Below the pieces are notes generated by a model. The model had not been told where the DNA came from, made no database searches, and saw nothing but the letters and a program-made list of their open reading frames with translations. The position numbers and the translations under genes are program-made. From Lactococcus fujiensis JCM 16395 (GTDB lineage: Bacteria; Bacillota; Bacilli; Lactobacillales; Streptococcaceae), in assembly GCF_002441655.1 (NCBI RefSeq), contig NZ_JXJU01000004.1, positions 1 to 64,000 of the forward strand: DNA of 64,000 bases, written 5' to 3'. Numbering within the stretch: position 1 is the stretch's first letter; each line of letters starts with the position of its first letter. This document shows positions 10,552 to 19,427 of this stretch, piece by piece.

Positions 10552-10603
10552 ACTGCTCCTTTTCTGAAACATTCGCTTTATTCATTGAAAGAATTTCTTT
10601 AAT

Positions 10604-10644
10604 AAAGTAAATGATTTTTATAAAAGTGTCAATCTTATTTGACA
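10604..10644 (-). promoter_or_regulatory. suf operon promoter with an inverted repeat
   Basis: On the minus strand TTGACA (10627-10632) is followed after 17 bases by TACTTT (10604-10609), a weak -10. TGTCAA (10627-10632) and TTGACA (10639-10644) on the plus strand form a 6-bp inverted repeat over the -35, a possible repressor site. No known suf regulator site was recognised. Confidence 0.5.
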
Positions 10645-10665
10645 TTTCCTAAACAGTTCTATTCT

Positions 10666-10703
10666 AACAAAAAAACAGCTGAATTGGTAGGTTCAGACTG
10701 TTT
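10666..10703 (-). terminator. Terminator after tagO
   Basis: Minus-strand stem AAACAG-T-CTGAA with TTCAG-C-TGTTT, one mismatch, followed by a run of seven T. It separates tagO from the suf operon. Confidence 0.75.
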
Positions 10704-10711
10704 CAATAAGA

Positions 10712-12037
10712 TTACTTTTTATCCTTTTCAACTCTACTTAAATGTTGTTTTGACTCTACATTGTCTAAATTGTCATTTGTAATTAAGGGGCGTTCAATTT
10801 CAATGGTGTCTTCTTCATCATTGTCAGAATCCGTTTTTTCATCATAATTTCCATGATGAATGACAGCATCTCGATAACCAGAATTACCAATAAAACGTAA
10901 AAACTTTAGCATTGGTTGACGATTTTCTCCAAGAATTCCGACCAGTTCAATAAATATTTCCAAGCCAAAGAGACAGGCCACAAGGAGCAGTATCCCTCCA
11001 ATGCGGTTTGAAACTTGGAGGATGATTGAAATAAAGGCGAAGATACCAGCAATTCCATAAATTACGAGGACAGCACCACGGTGTGTAAACCCTAAAGCAA
11101 GCAAACGATGATGCAAGTGTCGTTTATCAGCGGAAGTAATTTTTTGACGATTTAGTTTTCGACGAATCATCGCCATGATTGTATCTGTCAGGGGAACCCC
11201 TAAAATTAATAAGGGAGTAACAACAGCAACTGCTGTTGCATTTTTAAGCCCTTGCAAGGAGATGACCGAAATCATGAATCCCAAAAACAGTGCCCCCGTA
11301 TCACCCAAGAAAATAATTGCTGGATGATAATTATATGGAAAGAAGCCCAAAATAGCTGCCACAAGCGTAAAAATAGTGATGGGCAAGAAAATATTTGGAC
11401 TAGGTAAAAAGAAATAAGAAACCAAACCCATTGTTAACAAAGAAATAACTGAAACGCCACTACATAAGCCGTCAAGACCATCTATTAAATTAATGGCATT
11501 TGTTATTGCCACAATCCAGAAAACGCTGAAAATGAAGGACAGCCAAGCAGGAAAAGTGAGCATTGGCCCACCAAAGGGAATTTTTAGGTTATCAAAACGG
11601 GCATGGGTAAAGAACCAAACAAAACTGGCCGCAATGATTTGACCTAGAAGTTTCATTTTGGGTGATAATTCTTTAATGTCATCAATTAAGCCTGTAATAA
11701 CAATAATTGCACCGCCAATAACGAAGGGTAAGATGTAGTTCAAATAGGATTGGAGGTGTAAGACTCCTGTTTTGCCACCACTTGAACCGACAAGTGGCTG
11801 AGAATGAACAATCACGGGGAGAAGAACCAAAGTCGTGAAGACAAAAGCGATGAAAATGGGAACCCCACCAGCCGTTGGCATGGGTTTTTTATTAACACGC
11901 CTTGCATTCGGATTATCTACAGCACCGATTGCTTTTGACACGAATGTCATGATAGGCGTCAATACAAGTGAAATGCTAAAAGTGATTATGATAACAATCA
12001 GAAACTTTAGCGTAAAGGGAATTTGTGTAATTGACAT
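10712..12037 (-). CDS. tagO: Undecaprenyl-P GlcNAc-1-P transferase, TagO/RgpG type
   Basis: 441 residues with about 11 membrane helices, of the MraY/WecA/TagO family. Catalytic motifs are present: LIDDIKELSPKMKLLGQ, NAINLIDGLDGL and a cytoplasmic HLHHRLLALGF loop. The enzyme moves GlcNAc-1-phosphate to undecaprenyl phosphate and so primes wall polysaccharide; in streptococci the neighbour of mecA and suf is rgpG, starting rhamnan synthesis, and the same role is likely here. The hydrophilic tail of about 60 residues is rich in acidic residues. It starts 9 bases after mecA, so both are cotranscribed. Confidence 0.9.
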   Translation of the reverse strand: MSITQIPFTLKFLIVIIITFSISLVLTPIMTFVSKAIGAVDNPNARRVNKKPMPTAGGVPIFIAFVFTTLVLLPVIVHSQPLVGSSGGKTGVLHLQSYLNYILPFVIGGAIIVITGLIDDIKELSPKMKLLGQIIAASFVWFFTHARFDNLKIPFGGPMLTFPAWLSFIFSVFWIVAITNAINLIDGLDGLCSGVSVISLLTMGLVSYFFLPSPNIFLPITIFTLVAAILGFFPYNYHPAIIFLGDTGALFLGFMISVISLQGLKNATAVAVVTPLLILGVPLTDTIMAMIRRKLNRQKITSADKRHLHHRLLALGFTHRGAVLVIYGIAGIFAFISIILQVSNRIGGILLLVACLFGLEIFIELVGILGENRQPMLKFLRFIGNSGYRDAVIHHGNYDEKTDSDNDEEDTIEIERPLITNDNLDNVESKQHLSRVEKDKK

Positions 12038-12046
12038 ACGAAACCT

Positions 12047-12745
12047 TTAAATTTTTCTGAGTTTTTCCATGGCATGATTGACAATGAGACAGTCACCATA
12101 CTCCTGTAAATATTCTCGATTATAATCTGAACTTTGCCCGAATTCCATTAAGCGAGCGCGCATACTTTCAACTTGCATTTTGCCTCGTGCCCTGACACTA
12201 TCTAACACGACCAGGTAAAATGCACCGTTCAATTGGAACAACTCCGAGAGTTCTTCTGTAAAAACAACATTTTTCACAGCGTTGAGCAAATTCAATGGTC
12301 CATCGAATTTTATCGTGTAAAAAATATAATCGGCTTCTTTTTGTGGTTCTTTTGTTTCTTTGGAACCAAGACCTGGATTGTGGTCTTTTATTCCACGTTC
12401 AGCGGCCATATTAGAGCCAATTTCATTTAATTTGTTATAAAAGCCATTCATCATCTCTTCAAATTCTTCTGGATCGTCTGGAATCTCTCCATCACCATTT
12501 TCACCCAAAAGTTCTTCTGAGACAATCAAATGAACACCTTTAGGATGAGGTTGAACTTGGAAAGTGAGTAAACCAGTTTGATTAAAACGATTCTCAAGCC
12601 CCAATTCTTCAACTAATTCATAAAAAAGTTGTTCAATAACCTGTTGATTTTGGAAAAAATCAGAAAGTTTAACATCGTGATCAGACAAGTCTTCGAAAGT
12701 CAAACTTATCTTAATTGTATTTTCATTTATATTTTCAAATTTCAT
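12047..12745 (-). CDS. mecA: Adaptor protein MecA
   Basis: 232 residues. The N-terminal substrate-binding part (MKFENINENTIKISLTFEDL) and C-terminal ClpC-binding domain (AFYLVVLDSVRARGKMQVES) flank an acidic middle linker. MecA delivers proteins such as ComX/ComK to the ClpCP protease. The ribosome-binding site (AAAGAG) is modest. Gene order mecA-tagO-suf is conserved with streptococci. Confidence 0.92.
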   Translation of the reverse strand: MKFENINENTIKISLTFEDLSDHDVKLSDFFQNQQVIEQLFYELVEELGLENRFNQTGLLTFQVQPHPKGVHLIVSEELLGENGDGEIPDDPEEFEEMMNGFYNKLNEIGSNMAAERGIKDHNPGLGSKETKEPQKEADYIFYTIKFDGPLNLLNAVKNVVFTEELSELFQLNGAFYLVVLDSVRARGKMQVESMRARLMEFGQSSDYNREYLQEYGDCLIVNHAMEKLRKI

Positions 12746-12789
12746 AACTACTCTTTTCTATCACGCTCTACTTTTAGATTCTTAACTCA

Positions 12790-12795
12790 ATTATA
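12790..12795 (-). promoter_or_regulatory. -10 box of mecA-tagO
   Basis: Perfect TATAAT on the minus strand, 45 bases before the mecA ATG. The -35 is weak. Confidence 0.55.
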
Positions 12796-12841
12796 CCACA
12801 GTAGTGAAAAAAATTAGACAGATACTCGATTTTAATACAAC

Positions 12842-12870
12842 AAAAAAGCCTGTCAGCACTGACAGGTTCT
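12842..12870 (-). terminator. Terminator of the glutamine-type ABC operon
   Basis: Perfect 18-base palindrome CCTGTCAGCACTGACAGG (12849-12866) followed on the minus strand by six T. Its core is one copy of the dispersed TGTCAG-CTGACA palindrome. Confidence 0.85.
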
Positions 12871-12874
12871 TATT

Positions 12875-13609
12875 TTATAGTACTTTAGCCAAGAAATCTT
12901 GCGTTCTCGCTTCTTTTGGATGATCAAAAACTTGCTCAGGTTTACCCTCTTCGACAATAACGCCGTCAGCCATGAATAAAACACGGTCGGCCACATTTTT
13001 GGCGAAGCCCATTTCATGCGTTACTACAACCATGGTCATTCCTTCATGTGCTAACTCTTGCATTACATTTAAGACTTCACCAACCATCTCAGGATCTAGT
13101 GCGGAAGTGGGCTCATCAAATAACATGACATCCGGTGTCATCGTCAATGCGCGTGCAATGGCAACACGTTGTTGTTGTCCACCTGAAAGACTTTGCGGAT
13201 AAGCATCTGCTTTATCTTCCAAACCAACACGCGTTAAGAGTTCGTTCGCTTTTTCTTCTGCTGCGGCTTTGCTCAATTTACCCGTTTTAGTGGGTGCCAA
13301 AATAAGATTTTCCAAAACAGTCATATTGGGAAAAAGATTGAATTGTTGGAAAACCATGCCCATTTTTTCACGATGCTTGAAGACATCGACGGATTTGTCT
13401 GCAATATTGACACCTTCAAAATAGACTTCACCCTTTGTTGGTGTTTCCAATAAATTCATGGTTCGCAAAAATGTTGATTTACCAGATCCAGATGGCCCAA
13501 TCATGACCACAACTTCACCTTGCTTGATTTGAATATCCAAACCCTTTAAGACTTCATTTTTTCCAAAACTTTTGTGTAGATTTTTAATTTCAATTAAATT
13601 TTCGCTCAT
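12875..13609 (-). CDS. glnQ: Polar amino acid ABC transporter ATPase, GlnQ type
   Basis: 244 residues: Walker [10 protein letters not shown], signature [15 protein letters not shown], Walker [15 protein letters not shown], and the Q-loop [16 protein letters not shown] typical of polar amino acid importers. It powers import with the permease encoded just upstream, whose stop overlaps this ATG by four bases (ATGA). Glutamine or glutamate is the likely substrate by family, but the sequence does not prove it. Confidence 0.9.
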   Translation of the reverse strand: MSENLIEIKNLHKSFGKNEVLKGLDIQIKQGEVVVMIGPSGSGKSTFLRTMNLLETPTKGEVYFEGVNIADKSVDVFKHREKMGMVFQQFNLFPNMTVLENLILAPTKTGKLSKAAAEEKANELLTRVGLEDKADAYPQSLSGGQQQRVAIARALTMTPDVMLFDEPTSALDPEMVGEVLNVMQELAHEGMTMVVVTHEMGFAKNVADRVLFMADGVIVEEGKPEQVFDHPKEARTQDFLAKVL

Positions 13610-14292
13610 TTTGCATAGCCCCTTCCAAGTTTCTTTTCAAAACGTGCCAACAAGCGGCTGAGTGCAAAACATACAACGAAGTAATAAAGTGATGCAAAGA
13701 GCATTGGTGACAAAGTTTGATAAGTCATTGTGCCGACTGTTAATGCGCCATTAAAGACTTCCATAACGCCAATGGTATATAACAATGATGAGTCTTTAAT
13801 GATCGTAATAAATTCATTACCAACAGCGGGCAAAATATTGCGGACGGCTTGAGGTAAAATAACGTTCCACATCGCTTGTGATGGACGAATCCCTAATGAA
13901 TAAGCAGCCTCACGTTGTCCAGCAGGAACGGCTTCAATTCCAGCACGTACAATCTCAGCCATGTATGCACCTGAATTAAGTGAAATAATGATAATCCCTG
14001 GAATCAATCGTCCCAAATCTTCAGCTAAAATTCCAACATGAACCGTTGGCCAGTTTGCCCCTCCCATGATCGCATAACCGACCATAATTTGCACCAACAT
14101 TGGCGTATCACGAAAAATTTCAATATAGGCATTCAATATCCAACGTAAAGGCGCAATTTTTGACATTTTCCCTAAGGCAACGAGCACCCCAATTATTGTC
14201 CCAAAAAGGACGACAAATAATGAAATAATCAGTGTGAAGACCATACCATCGTTAAAGTATGGTAAATATTCAGGAAGGAAACTCCAGCTCAT
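13606..14292 (-). CDS. Polar amino acid ABC permease
   Basis: 228 residues, five membrane helices, HisM/GlnP family. The EAA loop is visible ([20 protein letters not shown]), as is [14 protein letters not shown] at the N-terminal side. Unlike lactococcal GlnP there is no fused substrate-binding domain, and no binding-protein gene lies beside it, so the receptor must be encoded elsewhere. First gene of the pair. Confidence 0.88.
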   Translation of the reverse strand: MSWSFLPEYLPYFNDGMVFTLIISLFVVLFGTIIGVLVALGKMSKIAPLRWILNAYIEIFRDTPMLVQIMVGYAIMGGANWPTVHVGILAEDLGRLIPGIIIISLNSGAYMAEIVRAGIEAVPAGQREAAYSLGIRPSQAMWNVILPQAVRNILPAVGNEFITIIKDSSLLYTIGVMEVFNGALTVGTMTYQTLSPMLFASLYYFVVCFALSRLLARFEKKLGRGYAK

Positions 14293-14352
14293 AAATTTTC
14301 TCTTTTCTTTTATTAAGTCAATTAAAATATTTCATAAGAATTAATCAGTATA

Positions 14353-14382
14353 ATTATAATCTATTTTGCATAAAAATGCAAA
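14353..14382 (-). promoter_or_regulatory. Promoter and inverted repeat before the ABC permease
   Basis: TATAAT (minus, 14353-14358) with TTTGCAT-AAAA-ATGCAAA (14365-14382) just upstream, a perfect 7-bp inverted repeat over the expected -35 region. A regulator site is likely; none was recognised. Confidence 0.5.
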
Positions 14383-14420
14383 TTATGGTTTTATAAAATG
14401 ATTTTCATTGTGTTTTATTT

Positions 14421-14449
14421 TTAACTCTGGCTCCTTTTTTTGATAGAAT
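14421..14449 (+). promoter_or_regulatory. Promoter placing +1 at the lipid kinase ATG
   Basis: TTAACT (14421-14426), 17 bases, TGA-TAGAAT (extended -10, 14444-14449). Six bases separate the -10 box from ATG 14456, so the transcript probably begins at or next to the start codon. Confidence 0.55.
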
Positions 14450-14455
14450 AGGAGC

Positions 14456-15394
14456 ATGACCTATTTCATCCTTGCCAACCCAAATTCTGGCGCTAAAAAA
14501 GGCGCGCACAGTCTCGATCTACTCCTCTCATATTTTAAAGAAAATCAAGTTGATTTTCAACTTTTTACAACGACAAAAAGTGGACAAGAGTCAGAGTTGA
14601 TTTATGACATATTAAGCCTCAAAAGTCCAGATGACGTTATCTTGATCATTGGTGGAGATGGAACAATTTCATTGGCCATGTCTGCTTTGCCAGCGGATGT
14701 TCCTTTTGCCTATCTTCCGGCTGGCTCTGGAAATGATTTTGCTCGTTCTTTATCCCTTGAACATGATCCTATATGTGCCTTTAAAGCCATTGAAAATGGG
14801 CATCTTCATGAAATATATGTTTTAAAATATGAATCGAAAAATCTTTCTGGTTTTGCTCTAAACAACATTGGAATTGGCTTAGATGCTCAAATTGTGAAAT
14901 CTGCTAATCGTGGTAAGTTAAAAATTTGGCTCAATAAAATAAAATTAGGTCAATTAGCTTATCTAATGACTGCACTTCATGTTCTTTTCACTAAAAAGCC
15001 CTTCTCTGTCACGATTGAATCGATGGCATCAGATTTGACATCTGATAAAATTCTGTCTCAAAAAATTAAATTCCAACGGGCATTTCTGATGACTTTTACA
15101 AAACATTCCTTCTTTGGAGGAGGTGTCAAAATTTCCCCCACGGCATCAAATCTTAATGATGAAATCCATCTGGTCGAATTCAATCGCCTTCCGATGCGCA
15201 AAATCTTCCCTGTCATTCCAAAAGTTTTAAAGGGAACTCATTTGAATCATCCAGGCTTTACACATCTTATTTCTAAACAATTTATTGTCAAAACGGAAGA
15301 AAATCAGCCTGTTCAAATTGATGGTGAATCGAGTGAAATCAATGCTAATGAACCATTAAAATTAAGTACAGAAAAAAGAACGATTATTTACTAA
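14456..15394 (+). CDS. Diacylglycerol/lipid kinase family protein
   Basis: 312 residues of the DgkB/YegS family. ATP-site motifs are present: MTYFILANPNSGAKKG at the very N-terminus, VILIIGGDGTISLAM, and FAYLPAGSGNDFARSL. The start is fixed because the first beta strand of the fold begins at residue 2. GGAG is only one base from the ATG and too close to serve, so the mRNA is probably leaderless. The family phosphorylates diacylglycerol or related lipids and recycles lipid from wall polymer synthesis; the exact substrate is unknown. Confidence 0.88.
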   Translation: MTYFILANPNSGAKKGAHSLDLLLSYFKENQVDFQLFTTTKSGQESELIYDILSLKSPDDVILIIGGDGTISLAMSALPADVPFAYLPAGSGNDFARSLSLEHDPICAFKAIENGHLHEIYVLKYESKNLSGFALNNIGIGLDAQIVKSANRGKLKIWLNKIKLGQLAYLMTALHVLFTKKPFSVTIESMASDLTSDKILSQKIKFQRAFLMTFTKHSFFGGGVKISPTASNLNDEIHLVEFNRLPMRKIFPVIPKVLKGTHLNHPGFTHLISKQFIVKTEENQPVQIDGESSEINANEPLKLSTEKRTIIY

Positions 15395-15402
15395 TCATTT
15401 TT

Positions 15403-15436
15403 TTTTACTTTGAAGAAAAATTAAAGTAAAATTTTA
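15403..15436 (+). terminator. Weak terminator after the lipid kinase
   Basis: TTTTACTTT (15403-15411) pairs with AAAGTAAAA (15423-15431), followed by TTTT. The stem is AT-rich. Confidence 0.45.
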
Positions 15437-15458
15437 GTGCCTTTGAAAAAACAATTAA

Positions 15459-15690
15459 TAAAGGCGAATGTTATATCCATCTTATCAGACGCGGTCAAAC
15501 CAAATTGAATTTTTAGAAAAAAAATCATAAAATTTGATCCAGATGGCAAGACAGATTTAGTGGCCTCTCAGCTCATTTGACCCTCAACTGATTTATTGCT
15601 CGCCTCATTCTTGTGGTCCTTTCAGCTCACTTCTTGTCAAAAAAGGCTCCCCTCATTTTGATCACATACGTTATTATCACTTTTGGGCAT
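15459..15690 (+). pseudogene. Possible histidine-phosphatase gene remnant
   Basis: One frame starting at about 15460 reads GECYIHLIRRGQTKLNF then stop, close to the LIRHGQTxxN start of phosphoglycerate-mutase-like phosphatases with the catalytic H changed to R. A later frame gives DPQLIYCSPHSCGPF, reminiscent of the DLIYSSPLxRA motif. Stops and frame changes interrupt it. The rest of 15395-15727 holds only terminators. This is a weak, pattern-based suggestion. Confidence 0.3.
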
Positions 15691-15724
15691 GAAAAAAAAC
15701 GAGTATTTCTACTCGTTTTTTATA
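15691..15724. terminator. Bidirectional terminator after rpoC
   Basis: AAACGAGTA (15697-15705) pairs with TACTCGTTT (15710-15718), loop of four, with T runs on both sides. Serves rpoC on the minus strand. Confidence 0.85.
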
Positions 15725-15727
15725 TTT

Positions 15728-18700
15728 TTATTTTTTAACAACAGTTTCAGCAAGTGTAACTGCTTCTTCTTTTTTTTCTTCTGGTGCATTTGTCAAGTCT
15801 GACAAAGGTTCCAAGTTTCGGTAACGGGCCATACCAGTACCAGCAGGAATAATCTTACCGATAATGACATTTTCTTTCAAACCGAGCAAGTGGTCTTCTT
15901 TACCACGAATAGCGGCGTCAGTAAGGACACGAGTTGTTTCTTGGAAGGATGCTGCTGACAAGAATGAATTCGTTTCAAGTGAGGCTTTAGTAATCCCCAT
16001 CAAAACAGGACGTGCAGTTGCAGGCATTTCGCCACTCAACAATGCAGACTCATTATTCTTTTCAAAGTCATCAATATCCATCAATGTTCCAGGAAGTACA
16101 TCAGTTGATCCATTATCCATGACACGAACTTTACGCAACATTTGGCGAACCATTACTTCGATATGCTTATCGCCGATTTCAACCCCTTGACCACGGTAAG
16201 TCTTTTGAACTTCCGCAAGGAGATAAGTTTCAACAGATAAAACATCACGAACTTGGAGCAAGTGTTTAGGCTCAATTGAACCATCTACAAGTGGTGCTCC
16301 ACGGTGAATAAATTCACCTTCTTCAACTTTAAGTGGTGAAGACATTGGGACAACATATGAACGTGTATCTGTTTCACCCTTAATCGTGATTTCACGTGTA
16401 CGTGTAGCAGGATCATCAGCAAATGCTTGAACAATACCTGTCACTTCAGTGATTGTAGCTTCCCCTTTAGGGTTACGTGCTTCAAAAATTTCTTGGACAC
16501 GTGGAAGCCCTTGAGTGATATCCGCATTACCAGCAACACCACCAAAGTGGAAGTTACGCATTGTAAGTTGGGTACCAGGTTCACCGATGGCTTGGGCAGC
16601 GACAATACCTACTGCTTCACCAACCTCAACGGTTCCTCCAGTCGCCATATCCATACCGTAACAATGTTTACATACACCATGTGGTGTTTTACATGTAAAG
16701 ATTGAACGAATTGTCACTTCTTTAACGCCAGCATTAACAATGGTATTAGCTAATTCTTCTGAAATCAATTGATTTTCAGCTAAAATAACTTCTCCAGTTT
16801 CTGGATGGAAAACTGTTTTCTTCGTGTAACGACCAACTAAACGTTCAAACAAAGGTTCGATCATTTCTTTACCATTGGCGATTTCGCGAACCAAAAGTCC
16901 TCGGTCTGTTCCACAATCTTCTTCACGAATGATAACATCTTGTGCAACGTCAACCAAACGACGAGTTAAGTAACCAGATTCGGCTGTCTTAAGGGCCGTA
17001 TCGGTCATCCCTTTACGGGCACCATGGGTTGAGAAGAACATTTCTTGTACCGTCAAACCTTCACGGAAGTTTGAAATAACGGGAAGTTCCATTGTTTTAC
17101 CATTAGGAGCTGCCATCAATCCACGCATCCCTGAAAGTTGAGAGAAGTTTGAAATATTACCACGGGCACCAGAGTCCATCATCATGACAATTGGGTTAGA
17201 AATATCTTGGTGAGCAATAAGTTCTTTTTCAAGTTCTTCTTTTGCATCACGCCAAACGTCACAGACGTGAGTATAACGCTCATCATCAGTAATCAAACCA
17301 CGACGGAATTGTTTAGTGATTTGGGCTACCTTGGCATGAGCTGCTTCGATGATTTCTGGTTTCTTATCAACCGTAGGAATATCGGCGATACCAACAGTCA
17401 AACCAGCAAGCGTTGATTGATGGTAACCAAGGTTCTTCAATTCATCAAGGAACATTGATGTTGCAGTTGTTCCATAACGTTTAAATACTTCCGCGATAAT
17501 CTTACCTAAATATTTTTTCTTGAATGGCAAGACAGTTGGCAAGTTTTCAAGGAATTTAGAGATGTCCTCACCAGCGCCCATGAAGAAACGGTCATCTGTT
17601 TGAGAAGTCAAGTTGTCATCTGTTGGTTCATTAATGTATGGCATACCAACAGGAATAATATTGTTGAACAATACTTTTCCGACGGTAGTAACCAAGATTT
17701 TATCTTTTTGGAATTCAGTCCAAGGACGTTCCAAAGCACTAGCTAAAATACCGATACGTGTGTGCAAATGAACGATACCATTGGTACGTGCAATTTCCAC
17801 TTCCTCAGCGTTAGAGAAGATCATTCCTTCGCCTTCACGATCGTTTTGTTCCATAGTAATGTAATAATTACCAAGAACCATATCTTGTGAAGGAGTAACA
17901 ACTGGTTTACCATCTTTAGGGTTCAAAATGTGTTCTGCACCAAGCATCAACAAACGAGCTTCAGCTTGTGCTTCTTCAGACAATGGCAAGTGAATAGCCA
18001 TTTGGTCCCCATCGAAATCGGCGTTGAAGGCTTCACAGGCCAGTGGGTGAAGACGCATTGCTTTACCATCAATAAGCACAGGTTCATAGGCTTGGATACC
18101 CAAACGGTGAAGTGTAGGTGCCCGGTTCAAAAGAACAGGGTGTTCTTTAACGATATCTTCAAGGACATCCCAAACTTCAAAGTCTTGGCGTTCAACTTTA
18201 CGTTTAGCCGCACGAATGTTTGCAGCCAACTCACGTTTCACAAGTTCTGACATAACGAAAGGTTTAAACAATTCAATTGCCATTTCACGTGGAAGTCCCA
18301 TTTGATAAGTCTTAAGGGTAGGACCTACGGCAATAACTGAACGACCTGAGTAGTCAACACGTTTACCAAGCAAGTTTTGACGAAAACGCCCTTGTTTCCC
18401 TTTAAGCATATGAGACAATGATTTCAACGGACGGTTGGATGCCCCAGTAATAGGACGACCACGACGACCATTGTCAATCAATGTATCAACAGCTTCTTGA
18501 AGCATACGTTTTTCATTTTGGACAATAATATTTGGCGCGTTGAGTTCCATCAAACGTTTCAAACGATTATTACGGTTGATGACACGACGATACAAATCAT
18601 TCAAGTCAGATGTTGCAAAACGCCCACCGTCTAATTGAACCATAGGACGTAAATCTGGTGGAATTACTGGAAGGACATTAAGGACCATCCAAGAAAGTTG

Positions 18701-19366
18701 ATTTCCAGACTTACGGAATGCTGATAAAACATCCAAACGACGAATCACTTTGACACGACGTTGTCCTGAAATGGCCTTAAGTTCTTCCTTAAGTTCAGCA
18801 ATTTCTTTGTCCAAATCAACATCATTCAACAAGTCTTGAATTGCTTCGGCACCCATTTTAGCAACGAATGAACCAAAACCATTCTTTAAGAGTTGTTCAC
18901 GATATTCGCGTTCTGTCAGGAGTTGTTTCTTTTCAAGATCTGTTTCTTTAGGATCAATAACCACATAACTTGCGAAATAAATAATTTCTTCAAGTGCACG
19001 TGGGCTCATGTCCAAAGCAAGGCCCATCCGTGATGGAATACCTTTAAAATACCAAATGTGTGAAATTGGGGCAGCAAGTTCAATGTGACCCATTCGTTCA
19101 CGACGTGATTTGGCAGTTGTTACTTGAACGCCACAAAGTTCACAAACTTGATTTTTGTAGAAGACGCCTTTAAGTTTTCCACAAGCACATTCCCAGTCTT
19201 TTTGTGGGCCGAAAATTCTTTCGTCGAAAAGTCCTTCACGTTCTGGTTTTTGTGTTCGATAATTGATTGTTTCTGGTTTTTTTACTTCACCAAATGACCA
19301 ATAACGAATTTTTTGGGGAGATGCGATACCAATTCGCATACTCTCAAATTTATTTACATCGACCAA
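15728..19366 (-). CDS. rpoC: RNA polymerase subunit beta'
   Basis: About 1212 residues, the largest catalytic subunit of RNA polymerase. The N-terminal zinc site ([19 protein letters not shown]), the catalytic [15 protein letters not shown] with its three aspartates, the rudder/switch region [16 protein letters not shown] and the trigger-loop region ([11 protein letters not shown]) are intact. The start is not ATG: TTG at 19366 ([10 protein letters not shown], as I recall for L. lactis) has GTGGAG six bases upstream; GTG at 19378 is the alternative. It follows rpoB by about 60 bases. Confidence 0.97.
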   Translation of the reverse strand: MVDVNKFESMRIGIASPQKIRYWSFGEVKKPETINYRTQKPEREGLFDERIFGPQKDWECACGKLKGVFYKNQVCELCGVQVTTAKSRRERMGHIELAAPISHIWYFKGIPSRMGLALDMSPRALEEIIYFASYVVIDPKETDLEKKQLLTEREYREQLLKNGFGSFVAKMGAEAIQDLLNDVDLDKEIAELKEELKAISGQRRVKVIRRLDVLSAFRKSGNQLSWMVLNVLPVIPPDLRPMVQLDGGRFATSDLNDLYRRVINRNNRLKRLMELNAPNIIVQNEKRMLQEAVDTLIDNGRRGRPITGASNRPLKSLSHMLKGKQGRFRQNLLGKRVDYSGRSVIAVGPTLKTYQMGLPREMAIELFKPFVMSELVKRELAANIRAAKRKVERQDFEVWDVLEDIVKEHPVLLNRAPTLHRLGIQAYEPVLIDGKAMRLHPLACEAFNADFDGDQMAIHLPLSEEAQAEARLLMLGAEHILNPKDGKPVVTPSQDMVLGNYYITMEQNDREGEGMIFSNAEEVEIARTNGIVHLHTRIGILASALERPWTEFQKDKILVTTVGKVLFNNIIPVGMPYINEPTDDNLTSQTDDRFFMGAGEDISKFLENLPTVLPFKKKYLGKIIAEVFKRYGTTATSMFLDELKNLGYHQSTLAGLTVGIADIPTVDKKPEIIEAAHAKVAQITKQFRRGLITDDERYTHVCDVWRDAKEELEKELIAHQDISNPIVMMMDSGARGNISNFSQLSGMRGLMAAPNGKTMELPVISNFREGLTVQEMFFSTHGARKGMTDTALKTAESGYLTRRLVDVAQDVIIREEDCGTDRGLLVREIANGKEMIEPLFERLVGRYTKKTVFHPETGEVILAENQLISEELANTIVNAGVKEVTIRSIFTCKTPHGVCKHCYGMDMATGGTVEVGEAVGIVAAQAIGEPGTQLTMRNFHFGGVAGNADITQGLPRVQEIFEARNPKGEATITEVTGIVQAFADDPATRTREITIKGETDTRSYVVPMSSPLKVEEGEFIHRGAPLVDGSIEPKHLLQVRDVLSVETYLLAEVQKTYRGQGVEIGDKHIEVMVRQMLRKVRVMDNGSTDVLPGTLMDIDDFEKNNESALLSGEMPATARPVLMGITKASLETNSFLSAASFQETTRVLTDAAIRGKEDHLLGLKENVIIGKIIPAGTGMARYRNLEPLSDLTNAPEEKKEEAVTLAETVVKK

Positions 19367-19427
19367 TTTTTTCTCCACTTCTTATAAAATATGATACTTC
19401 TTAAAATTAAATGTTCTCAAAACAAGA

